Of a DNA stretch of 64,000 bases, positions 33,644-42,473 are shown piece by piece. The stretch lies in the NCBI GenBank assembly GCA_964653285.1, contig CAZZEX010000010.1, positions 1 through 64,000 on the forward strand, in the 5' to 3' direction. A model generated the notes under the pieces. That model had not been told where the DNA came from, did not search any database, and saw only the letters and a program-made list of their open reading frames with translations. Every line of letters starts with the position of its first letter. Position 1 is the stretch's first letter. The position numbers and the translations under genes are program-made. Origin of the DNA: CAZZEX01 sp964653285 (lineage in GTDB: Bacteria > Chloroflexota > Anaerolineae > B4-G1).

Positions 33644-33743
33644 NNNNNNNNNNNNNNNNNNNNNNNNNNNNNNNNNNNNNNNNNNNNNNNNNNNNNNNNN
33701 NNNNNNNNNNNNNNNNNNNNNNNNNNNNNNNNNNNNNNNNNNN
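33644..33743. other. Assembly gap of 100 N
   Basis: Exactly 100 N flanked on the left by TTCATTGT and on the right by the 23-bp TCATTG repeat, so the gap lies within that array. Confidence 0.98.
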
Positions 33744-33821
33744 TCATTGAGTCATTGGTTCATTGTTCATTGAGTCATTGGTTCATTGTTCATTGAGTCA
33801 TTGGTTCATTGTTCATTGAGT
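33744..33821. repeat. 23-bp tandem repeat upstream of recJ
   Basis: Three full copies of a unit beginning TCATTGAGTCATTGG and ending TTCATTGT (33744, 33767, 33790) plus a partial copy. It lies between the convergent/tandem genes recJ and DUF4870. Confidence 0.92.
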
Positions 33822-33852
33822 TGCTATCTTACCACAACGCAGGCAAAAGGAA

Positions 33853-33886
33853 AAGCCCTCCTCCTTGGCGGGGAAGGGCCTCCCTA
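33853..33886 (-). terminator. Rho-independent terminator after the DUF4870-like gene
   Basis: On the minus strand a hairpin with arms AGGCCCTTCCCC and GGAGGAGGGCTT (loop GCCAA) is followed by TTTCCTTTT. It starts about 20 bases past the stop codon. Confidence 0.75.
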
Positions 33887-33906
33887 TGCTTCGTCTCAGG
33901 ATGGCT

Positions 33907-34236
33907 CTAGATCCAGCCCTGATTTTTGCAGAAGTCGGTGATGAAGGGGACGGTGACCCACTCGCCTTGGTAGGCCTTGATCGCCAGGTAGATCGCGTAA
34001 ATGAGCCAGGCGACGCCGACGACACAGCCAACGATGACGAAACTGAGCACTGCGCTGAGGACCCATCCCACCAAGGCCACTACGAGGGACTGAACAGCGT
34101 GGTACTTGATGAAGGGGCGCTGCTTCTTCTCCTCCATCAGAAGGACGATAATCGCGATGGGCCAGAAAAGCCAGCTCAGAAGTGCCCACAACTTGTCGTC
34201 CTGCGTGATCTCTCCGCCAACGATTTCTTCTGCCAT
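33907..34236 (-). CDS. DUF4870-like small membrane protein
   Basis: 109 residues from ATG 34236, which has AAGGAGGT 8 bases upstream. MAEEIVGGEITQDDKLWALLSWL opens the protein, followed by membrane segments at about 15-35 (FWPIAIIVLLM), 48-70 and 75-95. KKQRPFIKYHAVQSLV is the hallmark loop of DUF4870/Tic20-like proteins. Function unknown. The gene has its own terminator. Confidence 0.85.
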   Translation of the reverse strand: MAEEIVGGEITQDDKLWALLSWLFWPIAIIVLLMEEKKQRPFIKYHAVQSLVVALVGWVLSAVLSFVIVGCVVGVAWLIYAIYLAIKAYQGEWVTVPFITDFCKNQGWI

Positions 34237-34675
34237 TTTACTTACCTCCTTACAGGTTGTATAGAATGAAAATCTGTGCCCCGCTCCGATTCCTTTCTGT
34301 CTCACCTCCTTATTCTGTTTGGCACAAGTTGGATTTGGTGAAGCGCCCACGTGTCGCGCTCCACCACCGGAACGTGTCCGCTATTTTAGCAGACTATAAG
34401 GACGCTGTCAACTGCGCGCGCTCATTCACGCAAAATGTTTACGCCCCGATCCACCTGCTGTTTCTACACCATCTTCATCAAACCTTTCCGGCTCTACGTG
34501 GAAACGCGGGGTACGTATGCTCAAAGGGGACGTGCCATCCCCGTATGTGGTGTCGAGACCATGCACTCGGCTTACTTCGTTCTCTGGGCCTGGGGTGGTA
34601 TCTTGCGCTTTGGGGCGGTCTTGCTATGGAGTACACCTGAATTCTTTACAAGAAGATGACTATGGGAGGCTAAGG
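34237..34675. other. Non-coding stretch between the DUF4870 gene and the SDR remnant
   Basis: It holds the DUF4870 upstream region and then about 300 bases without a recognisable gene. Open frames exist at 34435-34659 (74 codons) and 34257-34640, but neither has a ribosome-binding site or recognisable protein, and the sequence lies next to clearly broken genes. Probably decayed DNA. Confidence 0.5.
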
Positions 34676-34888
34676 TGAAAATCCTTACGGCGCAGGACGC
34701 GGCATCGGCAAGGAATTGGCGCGGGCGCCGGCCTGGCTGGGAGCCAAGGTCATCATCGCCGAGATTGCCGAGACGGGTGCTCAAGTCGAGGCGTTGATCT
34801 GTTCCGCAGGCGGCGCGGCCCTGTTTGTCCAAACCGACATCGGGGACGAGAAGATCATCTCAGGACGGCAGGGCTTTGGCCTTATTTG
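34676..34888 (+). pseudogene. Truncated, frameshifted short-chain dehydrogenase (SDR) fragment
   Basis: GGGAGG precedes a GTG at 34676 (KIL-T). One base later in phase the sequence reads GAGRGIGKELARAPAWLGAKVIIAEIAETGAQVEAL and QTDIGDE, an unmistakable SDR Rossmann N-terminus (GxxxGIG). A one-base deletion near 34690 breaks the frame, and the gene stops after about 65 codons where it runs into the upstream region of the MalT-like gene. Confidence 0.8.
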
Positions 34889-34914
34889 AGGATATGGGAA
34901 GAACGTGGTAAGAT
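34886..34914 (+). promoter_or_regulatory. Near-leaderless promoter of the MalT-like regulator
   Basis: TTGAGG (34886-34891), 17-base spacer, TAAGAT (34909-34914), then ATG 10 bases later. The same module, with two base changes, precedes the broken copy at 40127. Confidence 0.55.
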
Positions 34915-34923
34915 TATGGCACG

Positions 34924-37686
34924 ATGGCCACGCCACTCCTGACTACCAAACTCTATATCCCCCCTGTCCGGCCAGAACTGGTGCCGCGCCCACGCCTGGT
35001 CGAGCGGTTGAACGCGGGACTCCACCGCAGATTGACGCTCATCTCCGCCCCGGCCGGCTTCGGCAAGACCACGCTGCTGAGCGAGTGGGTCGCTGGCTGC
35101 GACCGGCCCGTCGCCTGGCTCTCGCTGGACGAGGACGACAACGACCCAATGCGGTTTTGGTCGTACTTGTTTGCCGCGCTGCAAAAAGCACAGTCAGGAA
35201 TTGGCGAAACTGCCCTGGCAATGCTTCGTTCCACTCCGCCGCCCGCTATTGAAACAATCCTGACGACGTTGATCAACGAAATCGTGGCTGTCTCCCAGGG
35301 CGACCACGAGGGTCGCTCCTACGTTCTGGTGCTCGACGATTACCAGGTGATCAAAGAGCAGTCCATTCACGAGACGCTTGCTTTTCTGCTCGACCACTTA
35401 CCCCCGCAAATGCACTTGGGTCTAGCCACGCGCATTGATCCGCCCCTCAACATCGCCCGGTTGCGCGTCCGAGGACAAATGACCGAACTTCGCGCCGACG
35501 ATCTGCGTTTTACACCTGATGAGGCCGTCTTCTTTCTCAACCAGGTGATGGGCCTGGGGCTCTCCCAGAAAGACGTGGCGGCGTTGGATGCCCGTACTGA
35601 GGGCTGGATCGCGGGCTTGCAGGTGGCGGCGATGGCGATGCAGGGACGGGACGATTTATCCGGCTTTATCGCGGCCTTTACCGGCAGTCACCGCTACGTC
35701 CTCAGTTATCTGGTGGAAGAGGTGCTCCAACGGCAGCCGGAACACGTTTGGACTTTTTTGCTCCAGACTGCTATTCTTGACCGGCTGAGCGGTTCGCTGT
35801 GTGATGCGGTTGCAGATCGCAGCGATAGCCAGGAGACGCTGGAGTTATTGGAGGACGCGAACCTGTTCACCGTCCCACTGGATGACGAAAGGCGCTGGTA
35901 TCGCTATCATCGTCTCTTTGGCGATGTACTCCGTGCGCGGTTGGAGCGAGAGTTTGAGGCACGCGAGATCCAAACCCTGCACCGCCGGGCCAGCGATTGG
36001 TACGAGCAGCATGGTTTTGTCCTTCAGGGGGTAAATCACGCGCTGGACGCGCAGGATCACGAGCGCGCGGCGCAGTTGATTGAGCGGCACGCCGAGGAGA
36101 TATTCCAACGCAGCGAGTTGAACACCCTGTTGGAATGGATACGGGCATTGCCCGGCGAGCTGGTCGAGGAACGTTCCCTGCTCAGCATGGTCTACGGGTG
36201 GGCGCTCCTGGCTACAGGACGTGCCGACGAGGCGGAGCAGTGCATGCGTAATATTGAGCGGGCGGTGGGGGTGACGGCCGATGTGCTGGCCTCGGACAGC
36301 GCCGAACGCCAGTCGCTCACGCCAGAAGCCCTGGGTGCGCTGGTCGAGGTCACGGTGCTGCGCATTTCCCAGGCTGTGAGCCGGTTCGACATTCCCCTCG
36401 TTCTCGAGCTAACGCAGCGGGTACTGCCCTACGTGGACGATGACACACGGCCCTATCTTTACAATCGTCCAGCGGACCTGCGTCCTGTAATCATCTTTGA
36501 CATGGCGCTGGCCTACGAATTCAGCGCTCAGGTGAGCGCGGCGAGCCAGGCATTTGCCGACGCCGCCGAATTGAGTCGCAAGCGGCGCAACCAGTTCATC
36601 CTCCTGATGGCGATGAGCCACCTGGCGCAGTTGCGGGTGCTGCAGGGACAACTGCGGGAGGCAGAGAAGACGTACCAGCAGGCATTACAATGGGGTACAG
36701 AGATTGCCGGCCCTTCCTCGCCAATTGTCGGCTTTGCGCACATCGGGCTGGGCAATCTGTCGTATGAGCGAAACGAACTGGACGCGGCATTGACACGTTT
36801 GCAGGCGGGCGTCGCGCTGCTCGAGCCCTGGCGCAACCGGGAGGGCCTGTTGGCCGGGTACATCGGCCTGGCGCGGGCAAAGCGCGCCCAGGGAGACTGG
36901 TTATCCGCTTTTGAGACAGTTGACGCACTGGCTGAACTCTGCTCGACTCCCGGTGCGCAGATGATGTTGCCTGCCGTAGAGACGTTTCGGGCATCGTTGT
37001 TGATCGAGCAAGGGAACCTGGATGCCGCGCGGCAATGGGCCGGGACGTCCGGTCTCAGTGCGGATGGGACTCTCGTCTATCTCCGCGAGGGCGAAACCCT
37101 CATTTTTGCGCGGGCGCTCATTGCCCAGGGAAAGCAAAACGACGCTACACGACTGCTCACTCGCCTGTTGGCCGCTGCTCAAAACGGCGGGCGTGGAGGG
37201 CGAGTGATCGAGGTTCTGGCGCTCCAGGCAGTGGCGCTCAAAGCCCAGGGCAAGCGGGCTGAAGCGCTGGCAGCGCTCAAGCGGGCGTTGGCGCTGGCCG
37301 AACCCGAAGGTTATGCCCGTGTGTTCATTGACCAGGGTGAGGTCATGGCGGCGCTGCTTTCACGAGTGGACATTCTGCCCGCTTACGTGGGGCGGCTGTT
37401 GGCGGCTCTGGCAAGCAGGACGCAGGAAGCAGGACGCAGGACAAAAGAACCCTCTTTGTCATTGTCATTGGGCTCTGGGCATCCCTCACTGGTCGAGCCT
37501 CTCAGCGAGCGAGAATTGGAACTGCTACGGCTCATCGCCGCCGGGATGACCAACCAGGCTATCGCCGAATCGCTGGTGGTATCTGTGAACACGGTCAAGA
37601 CGCACGCCAGGAGCATTTACGGTAAACTGGGCGTCCGCAATCGCACCCAGGCCGCCGCCCGCGCCCGCGAGTTGGGGCTGATCTAG
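34924..37686 (+). CDS. MalT-like LuxR-family STAND transcriptional regulator
   Basis: 920 residues. The N-terminus TTKLYIPPVRPELVPRPRLVERL leads into a STAND NTPase: Walker A APAGFGKTT at about 42-50, YVLVLDDYQVI Walker B, then a winged-helix region, a long TPR-like helical sensor (about 380-810) and a C-terminal LuxR HTH (SERELELLRLIAAGMTNQAIAESLVVSVNTVKTHARSIYGKLGV). Such proteins oligomerise on ATP and an inducer to activate transcription. The linker before the HTH contains an in-frame GCAGGA tandem repeat (37411-37443). The ABC transporter downstream (38012-39756) may be a target. Confidence 0.9.
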   Translation: MATPLLTTKLYIPPVRPELVPRPRLVERLNAGLHRRLTLISAPAGFGKTTLLSEWVAGCDRPVAWLSLDEDDNDPMRFWSYLFAALQKAQSGIGETALAMLRSTPPPAIETILTTLINEIVAVSQGDHEGRSYVLVLDDYQVIKEQSIHETLAFLLDHLPPQMHLGLATRIDPPLNIARLRVRGQMTELRADDLRFTPDEAVFFLNQVMGLGLSQKDVAALDARTEGWIAGLQVAAMAMQGRDDLSGFIAAFTGSHRYVLSYLVEEVLQRQPEHVWTFLLQTAILDRLSGSLCDAVADRSDSQETLELLEDANLFTVPLDDERRWYRYHRLFGDVLRARLEREFEAREIQTLHRRASDWYEQHGFVLQGVNHALDAQDHERAAQLIERHAEEIFQRSELNTLLEWIRALPGELVEERSLLSMVYGWALLATGRADEAEQCMRNIERAVGVTADVLASDSAERQSLTPEALGALVEVTVLRISQAVSRFDIPLVLELTQRVLPYVDDDTRPYLYNRPADLRPVIIFDMALAYEFSAQVSAASQAFADAAELSRKRRNQFILLMAMSHLAQLRVLQGQLREAEKTYQQALQWGTEIAGPSSPIVGFAHIGLGNLSYERNELDAALTRLQAGVALLEPWRNREGLLAGYIGLARAKRAQGDWLSAFETVDALAELCSTPGAQMMLPAVETFRASLLIEQGNLDAARQWAGTSGLSADGTLVYLREGETLIFARALIAQGKQNDATRLLTRLLAAAQNGGRGGRVIEVLALQAVALKAQGKRAEALAALKRALALAEPEGYARVFIDQGEVMAALLSRVDILPAYVGRLLAALASRTQEAGRRTKEPSLSLSLGSGHPSLVEPLSERELELLRLIAAGMTNQAIAESLVVSVNTVKTHARSIYGKLGVRNRTQAAARARELGLI
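37411..37443 (+). repeat. In-frame GCAGGA(C/A)GCAGGA repeat in the regulator linker
   Basis: About five 7-base units encoding ASRTQEAGRRTK between the sensor and the HTH domain. It belongs to the same repeat type as the flanks at 6297-6365 and the array at 48478-48545. Confidence 0.75.
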
Positions 37687-37700
37687 TTTTGTTAGTCACC

Positions 37701-37742
37701 AGACCCTTGAGGTTTTCAAAACCTCAATGGTCTTTGCTTTTC
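37701..37742 (+). terminator. Rho-independent terminator of the MalT-like gene
   Basis: AGACC plus TTGAGGTTTT pair with CAAAACCTCAA plus GGTCT (one mismatch), followed by TTTGCTTTTCC. Confidence 0.8.
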
Positions 37743-38011
37743 CAGTCACCCTTATGGGTGATTCCCTGCCCTTTTGCTAATCATCCCCTCGAATCGCCCG
37801 TATGAATGATGACGGCTGTCGCTCTGTCTGTTATACTGCATATGTCGGTACAAAAACACTACAACGGACTGGGAAAGGAACGGAATGAGACAACCCGTTT
37901 GTTCAGGTGGAGCGCAAATCCGTTTTATTCTAAATCCGTTGTTGTGTTTCCGGCAAAAAACACACAGAACAAAAAGGAGGAACTCGAAATGCAGAAAAGG
38001 AGAAACGACCC

Positions 38012-38947
38012 ATGAGTGAAACGAGTGAAACGAATGAAACAGTTGTCCGCGTGAACCACTTTCGCAAGCTCTACGGTGACTTGGTCGCCGTGGACGGCAT
38101 CAGCTTTGAAGCGCACCGGGGCGAGATTTTCGGCCTGCTGGGACCCAACGGCGCGGGCAAGACCAGCATGTTGGAGTGCCTGGAAGGAATTCGCCAGCCC
38201 GACGGGGGCACGATGGACATCCTGGGCATTGATCCCGCCAGCCAGCCGCGCAGGTTGCGCGACCTGATCGGCGTGCAACTGCAGATCGCCGGGCTGCCGG
38301 CCACGATGCAGGTCAAGGAAGCGATGCGCTTTTTCAGCGCCTATCACAAGGTCGCGCCACGCTACGATCTGCTGGACCGGCTGGGGTTGGGGGAAAAGCT
38401 GGACAGTCAGTACGACGAACTCTCGACGGGGCTACAGCGCCGGCTGGCATTGGCGCTGGCATTGGCGCACAAGCCCCCGGTGCTCTTTTTGGACGAGCCG
38501 ACCGCGGGATTGGACGTGGGGTCTCGCGCCGAGCTTCACACACTGATGCAGGAATTGCGCGATCAAGGCGCGACCATCATCCTGGCCACGCACGACATGG
38601 CCGAAGCGGAAAAGATGACCGACCGCGTCGCCATCCTGCTGCGGGGCAAAATCGTGGCCACCGGCAGTCCGCGCGAGCTGACCGCCACCGGCGCGGGTTT
38701 CACCAAAGTCTCTGTTCGCACCGAGCAATCGCTACTCGCCGCCGACGACACGAACTTTCCCGCAGTCAGCCAGCGCGCGGTCAAAGAGGAGTATGTCATC
38801 TACTTCAGCACCGACCCTGGCCCCACCGTATCGGCCATTTTGCAGTACATTGGTACGCAGAACGACAAGTTGATCGATCTGCGTGTAGAGCGTCCCTCGC
38901 TCGAAGAGCGATTCCTGGAAATCACGAACTCTGGAGGTGTACAATGA
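38012..38947 (+). CDS. ABC transporter ATP-binding protein (ABC-2/drug-efflux type)
   Basis: 311 residues. Walker A GPNGAGKTS at about 46-54, signature ELSTGLQRRLALALALAHKP (a variant of LSGGQ), Walker B PVLFLDEPTAGLD, and a switch His in ATHDM. The C-terminal 80 residues are the extra domain usual for ABC-2 exporters. The ATG is preceded by GGAGAAACGACCC. The stop overlaps the permease start (ATGA). Upstream, 37743-38011 holds a possible TATACT (about 37831) but no convincing gene. Confidence 0.9.
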   Translation: MSETSETNETVVRVNHFRKLYGDLVAVDGISFEAHRGEIFGLLGPNGAGKTSMLECLEGIRQPDGGTMDILGIDPASQPRRLRDLIGVQLQIAGLPATMQVKEAMRFFSAYHKVAPRYDLLDRLGLGEKLDSQYDELSTGLQRRLALALALAHKPPVLFLDEPTAGLDVGSRAELHTLMQELRDQGATIILATHDMAEAEKMTDRVAILLRGKIVATGSPRELTATGAGFTKVSVRTEQSLLAADDTNFPAVSQRAVKEEYVIYFSTDPGPTVSAILQYIGTQNDKLIDLRVERPSLEERFLEITNSGGVQ

Positions 38948-39756
38948 CGGCCTTCGTCAACCACTTTGTCTTTGAGTTCAAGACCGGTCTGCGGAACTCG
39001 AACCTGTTGTTGATGAACTATCTTTTCCCGCTGGCTTTCTACGCCATGATGGGCCTGGTGATGACGCAGGTCAACCCCACTTTCACGGAGACGATGATTC
39101 CAGCGATGGTAGTTTTCGTGGCCATGGTCAGCACCCTACTGGGGTTGCCCGGCCCACTGGTCGAGTCCCGGGAAGCAGGCATCTACCGCAGTTACAAGAT
39201 CAACGGCGTGCCCGCGCTCTCGATCCTGTCCATTCCGGCGCTCTCGACGATTTTCCACGTGCTCATTGTCGCCGCCATCATCTCGTTTACCTGCGCGCCG
39301 CTCTTTGACGGCGTGGTTCCCGAGAACTGGGGTAACTTTGTGCTGGTCACGTTGGTCACGGTGTTTGCCTTTGGCGCTCTCGGCGCGCTGATCGGCGTCA
39401 TCTCGGCCAACTCGCGCTCGACGGTGCTTTGGTCGCAACTCATCTTTTTGCCCTCGATGCTGCTGAGCGGCTTGATGATGCCCCTGGACATCTTGCCTGA
39501 ATCGGTGCGCTTTGTTTCAGCGCTGCTGCCCGCCACGCAAGCGATGCAAGCATACCTGGGATTGGCCTACAATCAAGCGACCGTGATCGCTCCGCTGGCT
39601 TCCGTTGGTACCTTGCTGGTCGGCGGTATCCTGGCCTTTGGCCTGGCGATCTACCTCTTCAACTGGGACAGCCGCAATGACGTCCGTCGTGGCAACCCGT
39701 TGATGGCGCTGCTGGCCCTGGCGCCGTATGTTGCAGGGGCCTTTCTGATGAGGTAG
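38944..39756 (+). CDS. ABC-2-type transporter permease
   Basis: 270 residues with six membrane segments (about 20-40, 52-75, 98-125, 130-155, 165-185, 220-245). SREAGIYRSYKINGVP is the coupling helix region and LPSMLLSGLMMPLDILPESVRFVSALLPATQAMQA is the conserved ABC-2 permease motif. It works with the ATPase just upstream, probably as an exporter; the substrate is unknown. Confidence 0.9.
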   Translation: MTAFVNHFVFEFKTGLRNSNLLLMNYLFPLAFYAMMGLVMTQVNPTFTETMIPAMVVFVAMVSTLLGLPGPLVESREAGIYRSYKINGVPALSILSIPALSTIFHVLIVAAIISFTCAPLFDGVVPENWGNFVLVTLVTVFAFGALGALIGVISANSRSTVLWSQLIFLPSMLLSGLMMPLDILPESVRFVSALLPATQAMQAYLGLAYNQATVIAPLASVGTLLVGGILAFGLAIYLFNWDSRNDVRRGNPLMALLALAPYVAGAFLMR

Positions 39757-39789
39757 CGGCTGCGCGCAAAGGTGATCGGAGAGGCGACA

Positions 39790-40029
39790 GTGAACGAGAC
39801 CGAAGTTTACGAAATTCGGGTGGGAGGGCACCTGGATGACGAGTGGTCCGAGTGGCTTGGTGGATTGTCCATTGCGCTGGAGGAGGACGGCACCAGCGTA
39901 CTGACCGGGCCGGTAACTGACCAGTCAGCGTTGCACGGTCTGCTCCTCAAGATCCACAATATGGGCCTGCCGCTGATCTCTTTCCGGCGCATCGGCTCCC
40001 GTCTGGACGAGAGCGATTCGTTAGTCTGA
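39790..40029 (+). CDS. Small hypothetical protein co-transcribed with the ABC exporter
   Basis: 79 residues from GTG 39790 (GGAG seven bases upstream); an ATG-like start at 39772 would add six residues. The sequence (TEVYEIRVGGHLDDEWSEWLGGLSI, TGPVTDQSALHGLLLKIHNMGLPLISFRR) looks like a small alpha/beta domain of a type often seen next to these Chloroflexota regulators and transporters; I cannot name it. The terminator at 40055 closes the operon. Confidence 0.7.
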   Translation: MNETEVYEIRVGGHLDDEWSEWLGGLSIALEEDGTSVLTGPVTDQSALHGLLLKIHNMGLPLISFRRIGSRLDESDSLV

Positions 40030-40054
40030 GTTGTTGAGGTCAGATCCAATGTAC

Positions 40055-40090
40055 AAGCCCTGCCAGGACGGCAGGGCTTTGGCCTTATTT
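40055..40090 (+). terminator. Rho-independent terminator of the ABC exporter operon
   Basis: AAGCCCTGCC, loop AGGAC, GGCAGGGCTT, followed by TTGGCCTTATTT. The 3' half of this hairpin is also present at 34861-34880, marking the edge of the duplicated block. Confidence 0.8.
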
Positions 40091-40117
40091 GAGAATATGG
40101 GAAGAACGTGGTAAGAT
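40089..40117 (+). promoter_or_regulatory. Duplicate of the MalT-like promoter
   Basis: TTGAGA, 17-base spacer, TAAGAT, ATG 10 bases later; the copy of 34886-34914. Confidence 0.5.
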
Positions 40118-40126
40118 TATGACACG

Positions 40127-40696
40127 ATGACCACGCCCTTGCTGACCACCAAGCTCCATATCCCCCCCGTCCGGCCCGATCCTTCGACTGGGCTCAGGAC
40201 AAGGCTGGTCTCGCGCCCGCGCCTGATCGAGCGGCTGAACGCGGGGCTCCTTCGCAAGCGCAGGCTCACCCTCGTCTCCGCCCCGGCCGGCTTTGGCAAG
40301 ACCACGCTGCTGAGCGAGTGGGTCGCTGGCTGCGGGCGGCCCGTCGCCTGGCTCTCGCTGGACGAGGACGACAACGACCCTATCCGCTTTTGGGCCTACG
40401 TGATAGCCGCGCTGCGGACACTCCGCGAGGGCATCGGCGACACTGTGCTGGCGGCGCTTGACTCCCCTCAGCCGTCCCCGATCAAGACGATCCTGGCGGC
40501 TTTGATCAACTGACTCGCTGCCTCTCCCCAGCAGGCCATCCTGGTGCTGGATGATTACCACATCATCTCCGACCGGGAAATCCACGACGATGTGACGTTT
40601 CTTCTGGATCACCAGCCGCCCCAACTGCACCTGGTGCTTGCCAACGAGACGATGAAGTTCGGGGTTGCGATTTTCGCTTACTTTAAACAGGAATAG
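40127..40696 (+). pseudogene. Broken second copy of a MalT-like regulator (N-terminal part only)
   Basis: The start closely matches the intact gene (TTKLHIPPVRP, APAGFGKTTLLSEWVAGCGRPVAWLSLDEDDNDP). It has an extra nine-residue segment (STGLRTRLV). An in-frame TGA at 40511 interrupts it; the same frame then continues with AILVLDDYHIISDREIHDDV to QLHLVLA at about 40640, after which homology stops. The remaining 850 residues are missing. Confidence 0.88.
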
Positions 40697-40705
40697 GAGG
40701 CGAGT

Positions 40706-41224
40706 ATGGAACTGAAAGGTAAATGCATCGCCATTTTGGCGGAGGACAACTATCAGGACTTGGAACTGTGGTATCCACTGCTGCGGCTGCGGGAGGCAGG
40801 CGCCGAGGTCCAGGTGATCGGCACAGGCAGCGCCGAGACCTACGGCAGCAAGCACGGCTATCCCGTGACCGTGGACGCGGCCGCCGACGAGGTGCGTGCC
40901 GACGACTTTGATGCGGTGGTCATCCCCGGAGGATATGCTCCGGACCGCATGCGTCGCTATCCGGCCCTCCTGGACTTTGTGCGGGAGATGGACGCCCAAG
41001 GCAAGGTAGTGGCCGCCATCTGCCACGCCGCATGGGTGCCCATCTCGGCGGCCATCATGAAAGGCAAGCGGGCCACGTGCTTCTTCGCCATTAAAGATGA
41101 CGTGACCAACGCCGGGGCCACCTACGTTGACGCAGAAGTGGTGCAGGACGGCAATCTGATCACGTCGCGAATGCCCGACGACCTGCCTGCTTTCTGCCGC
41201 ACAATCATCGCGGCGCTGAAGTGA
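40706..41224 (+). CDS. DJ-1/PfpI-family protein (protease/deglycase-like)
   Basis: 172 residues. Nucleophile Cys106 in VVAAICHAAW with the adjacent His107, and Glu13 in ILAEDNYQDLELWYPLLRLREAGAEV, are the conserved PfpI active-site residues. Members act as glyoxalase/deglycase or peptidase and are often stress-induced. TAGGAGGCGAGT directly before the ATG is a strong ribosome-binding site. Complete and of normal length, in contrast to the broken genes on either side. Confidence 0.88.
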   Translation: MELKGKCIAILAEDNYQDLELWYPLLRLREAGAEVQVIGTGSAETYGSKHGYPVTVDAAADEVRADDFDAVVIPGGYAPDRMRRYPALLDFVREMDAQGKVVAAICHAAWVPISAAIMKGKRATCFFAIKDDVTNAGATYVDAEVVQDGNLITSRMPDDLPAFCRTIIAALK

Positions 41225-41247
41225 AACGGGCGTGGCTGAGATTTGTG

Positions 41248-41293
41248 GTAGTGACGACTTTAGTCGTTCCAAGCGGACTGAAGTCGCCACTAC
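41248..41293. repeat. 18-bp-arm palindromic element
   Basis: GTAGTGACGACTTTAGTC, 10-base loop, GACTGAAGTCGCCACTAC. The two mismatches are both G-T pairs on one strand. It starts 24 bases after the PfpI stop, so it may also end that transcript. Confidence 0.8.
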
Positions 41294-41351
41294 GACCCTC
41301 ATATCTTGCGGTTCATCAGTACGAAAGGAAGAGCCATCGAACGCACTTTGA

Positions 41352-41546
41352 TTAGCAGACGATGAATTCATTCATCGGGCTAGATTGGAACAGAACATCA
41401 AGGGCGAACAATGCGCCATTGAGGCTTACCAGCGGCTGGTAGAACTCACGAAAGAGGCCGACCGGGTGACGTATGAGATGGCCCTGGCGATCCTCGCAGA
41501 TGAGATTGAGCACGATGAGGACCTGCAATTTCATCGCCATAAATGA
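41352..41546 (+). pseudogene. Ferritin-like protein fragment
   Basis: The frame encodes ARLEQNIKGEQCAIEAYQRL, VTYEMALAILADEIEHDEDLQ, the third/fourth helix of a bacterioferritin/Dps-like protein with E-x-x-H metal ligands. There is no start, and the C-terminus is cut at about 41530 by the transposase remnant. Confidence 0.75.
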
Positions 41547-42308
41547 CCCGCAACTCGGTACCCACCACGCGCCCATTCTCGCGTTGTTTGACCACTTGCA
41601 GATATTGCCAGCCCGGCTGGGGTTGTTTGCAAGTAGGCGGTCGTCCTACCCCTTTGTACTCAGGGACTACCCCATACACTTCGACCATCGCATTATCAAT
41701 CCCTCCCCAGCCATCCGAGACCGTGGGCGGCGGTGCATCGGGATGCCCGCGACGCTTCAGCGTCTGAAAGACTTGGATGCTTGCTTCCGTTTCCGTCTTG
41801 GCAATACCACGTGCAGCGCGGAGGCGGCTGTCCATGTCGATCGTGGTAGAGCGCCAGAATTGGCCGCTTTCGTCGGTTTCTGGGTAGTCTTTTTTTCCCC
41901 CTTGTTGCCGACGTAGGCCCATAGGCCATCCAATTGACCGCGTTTCAACTGATATTTCGCTAGCAATATCTCCTCAATGGCTTCGGCATGCTCGGCTGCA
42001 TCCCGGATCCAAGCCAGGATGGTGTCTTCCTTGTGCCCTTTGACGCGTGTCAAACTGCTAATGCGGCTCCCTTCCGCCACAAAGGCCAAGGTCTCGATAA
42101 TCTCGCCCTCGGGCGTGCGACGGCGATAGAAGATCGTCCCCATGGTTTCAACAAAGGTACAACCGCAGGTCTTGCACTTATAGCGCTGTCGCCCTGCCTT
42201 GGTCTTGCCGAATTTGATGATGTTATATTGTCGCTCGCTTTGTCGCTTGCCATAGTCGACACAGACCTTATTTGGACAAAAATCGCCTGCTTGAGCAAAT
42301 TCTGACAT
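41530..42308 (-). pseudogene. IS1-family transposase (InsA-InsB'), -1 frameshift fusion, C-terminally truncated
   Basis: ORF A starts at ATG 42308 (AGGAGA upstream) and has a zinc-finger/HTH: RQRYKCKTCGCTFVET. ORF B continues one frame back from the slippery heptamer A_AAA_AAG at 41895-41889, giving VGNKGEKKDYPETDESGQFW and the DDE catalytic domain (TIDMDSRLRAARGIAKTE; TVSDGWGGI; VVKQRENGRVVG). It breaks off after RVIYGDE, before the final part of the catalytic domain, so it cannot be active. A -1 frameshift is the normal way IS1 makes transposase. Confidence 0.8.
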
Positions 42309-42391
42309 TTGTCTCTCCTGAAGGCTGTTGAGTGATGCTGTATACATCATCTTTCAACAACACTCAAGGGGGAGACTATCACAAATTCACC
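41530..42391 (-). mobile_element. IS1-like insertion sequence, truncated at its 3' end
   Basis: It contains an IS1-like two-frame transposase. The outer end is probably at 42391, where the minus strand begins GGTGAATTTGTGATAG, similar to IS1-family ends (GGTxATG...). The other end and the last 60-80 codons of the transposase are missing, fused to the ferritin-like fragment. Confidence 0.75.
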
Positions 42392-42473
42392 TGATTGTTA
42401 ACGTCCGCTCAACAACAATCCAAGGTCAGCGCTCCTTTCGCCACGCCAGCGCCCTGATGATACCGGCAGATAT

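Noticed and set aside
34435..34659. 74-residue open frame near the SDR remnant
   Set aside because: No ribosome-binding site, Cys/Arg/Phe-rich composition unlike neighbours, and it lies in decayed DNA.
37806..38015. 69-residue open frame before the ABC ATPase
   Set aside because: No ribosome-binding site or recognisable protein, and it runs into the ribosome-binding region of the ATPase gene at 38012.
41446..41922. Independent gene for the second transposase frame
   Set aside because: It has no start site of its own. The shared slippery heptamer and continuous homology show that it is the -1 frame part of one transposase; the portion past about 41530 is foreign sequence.
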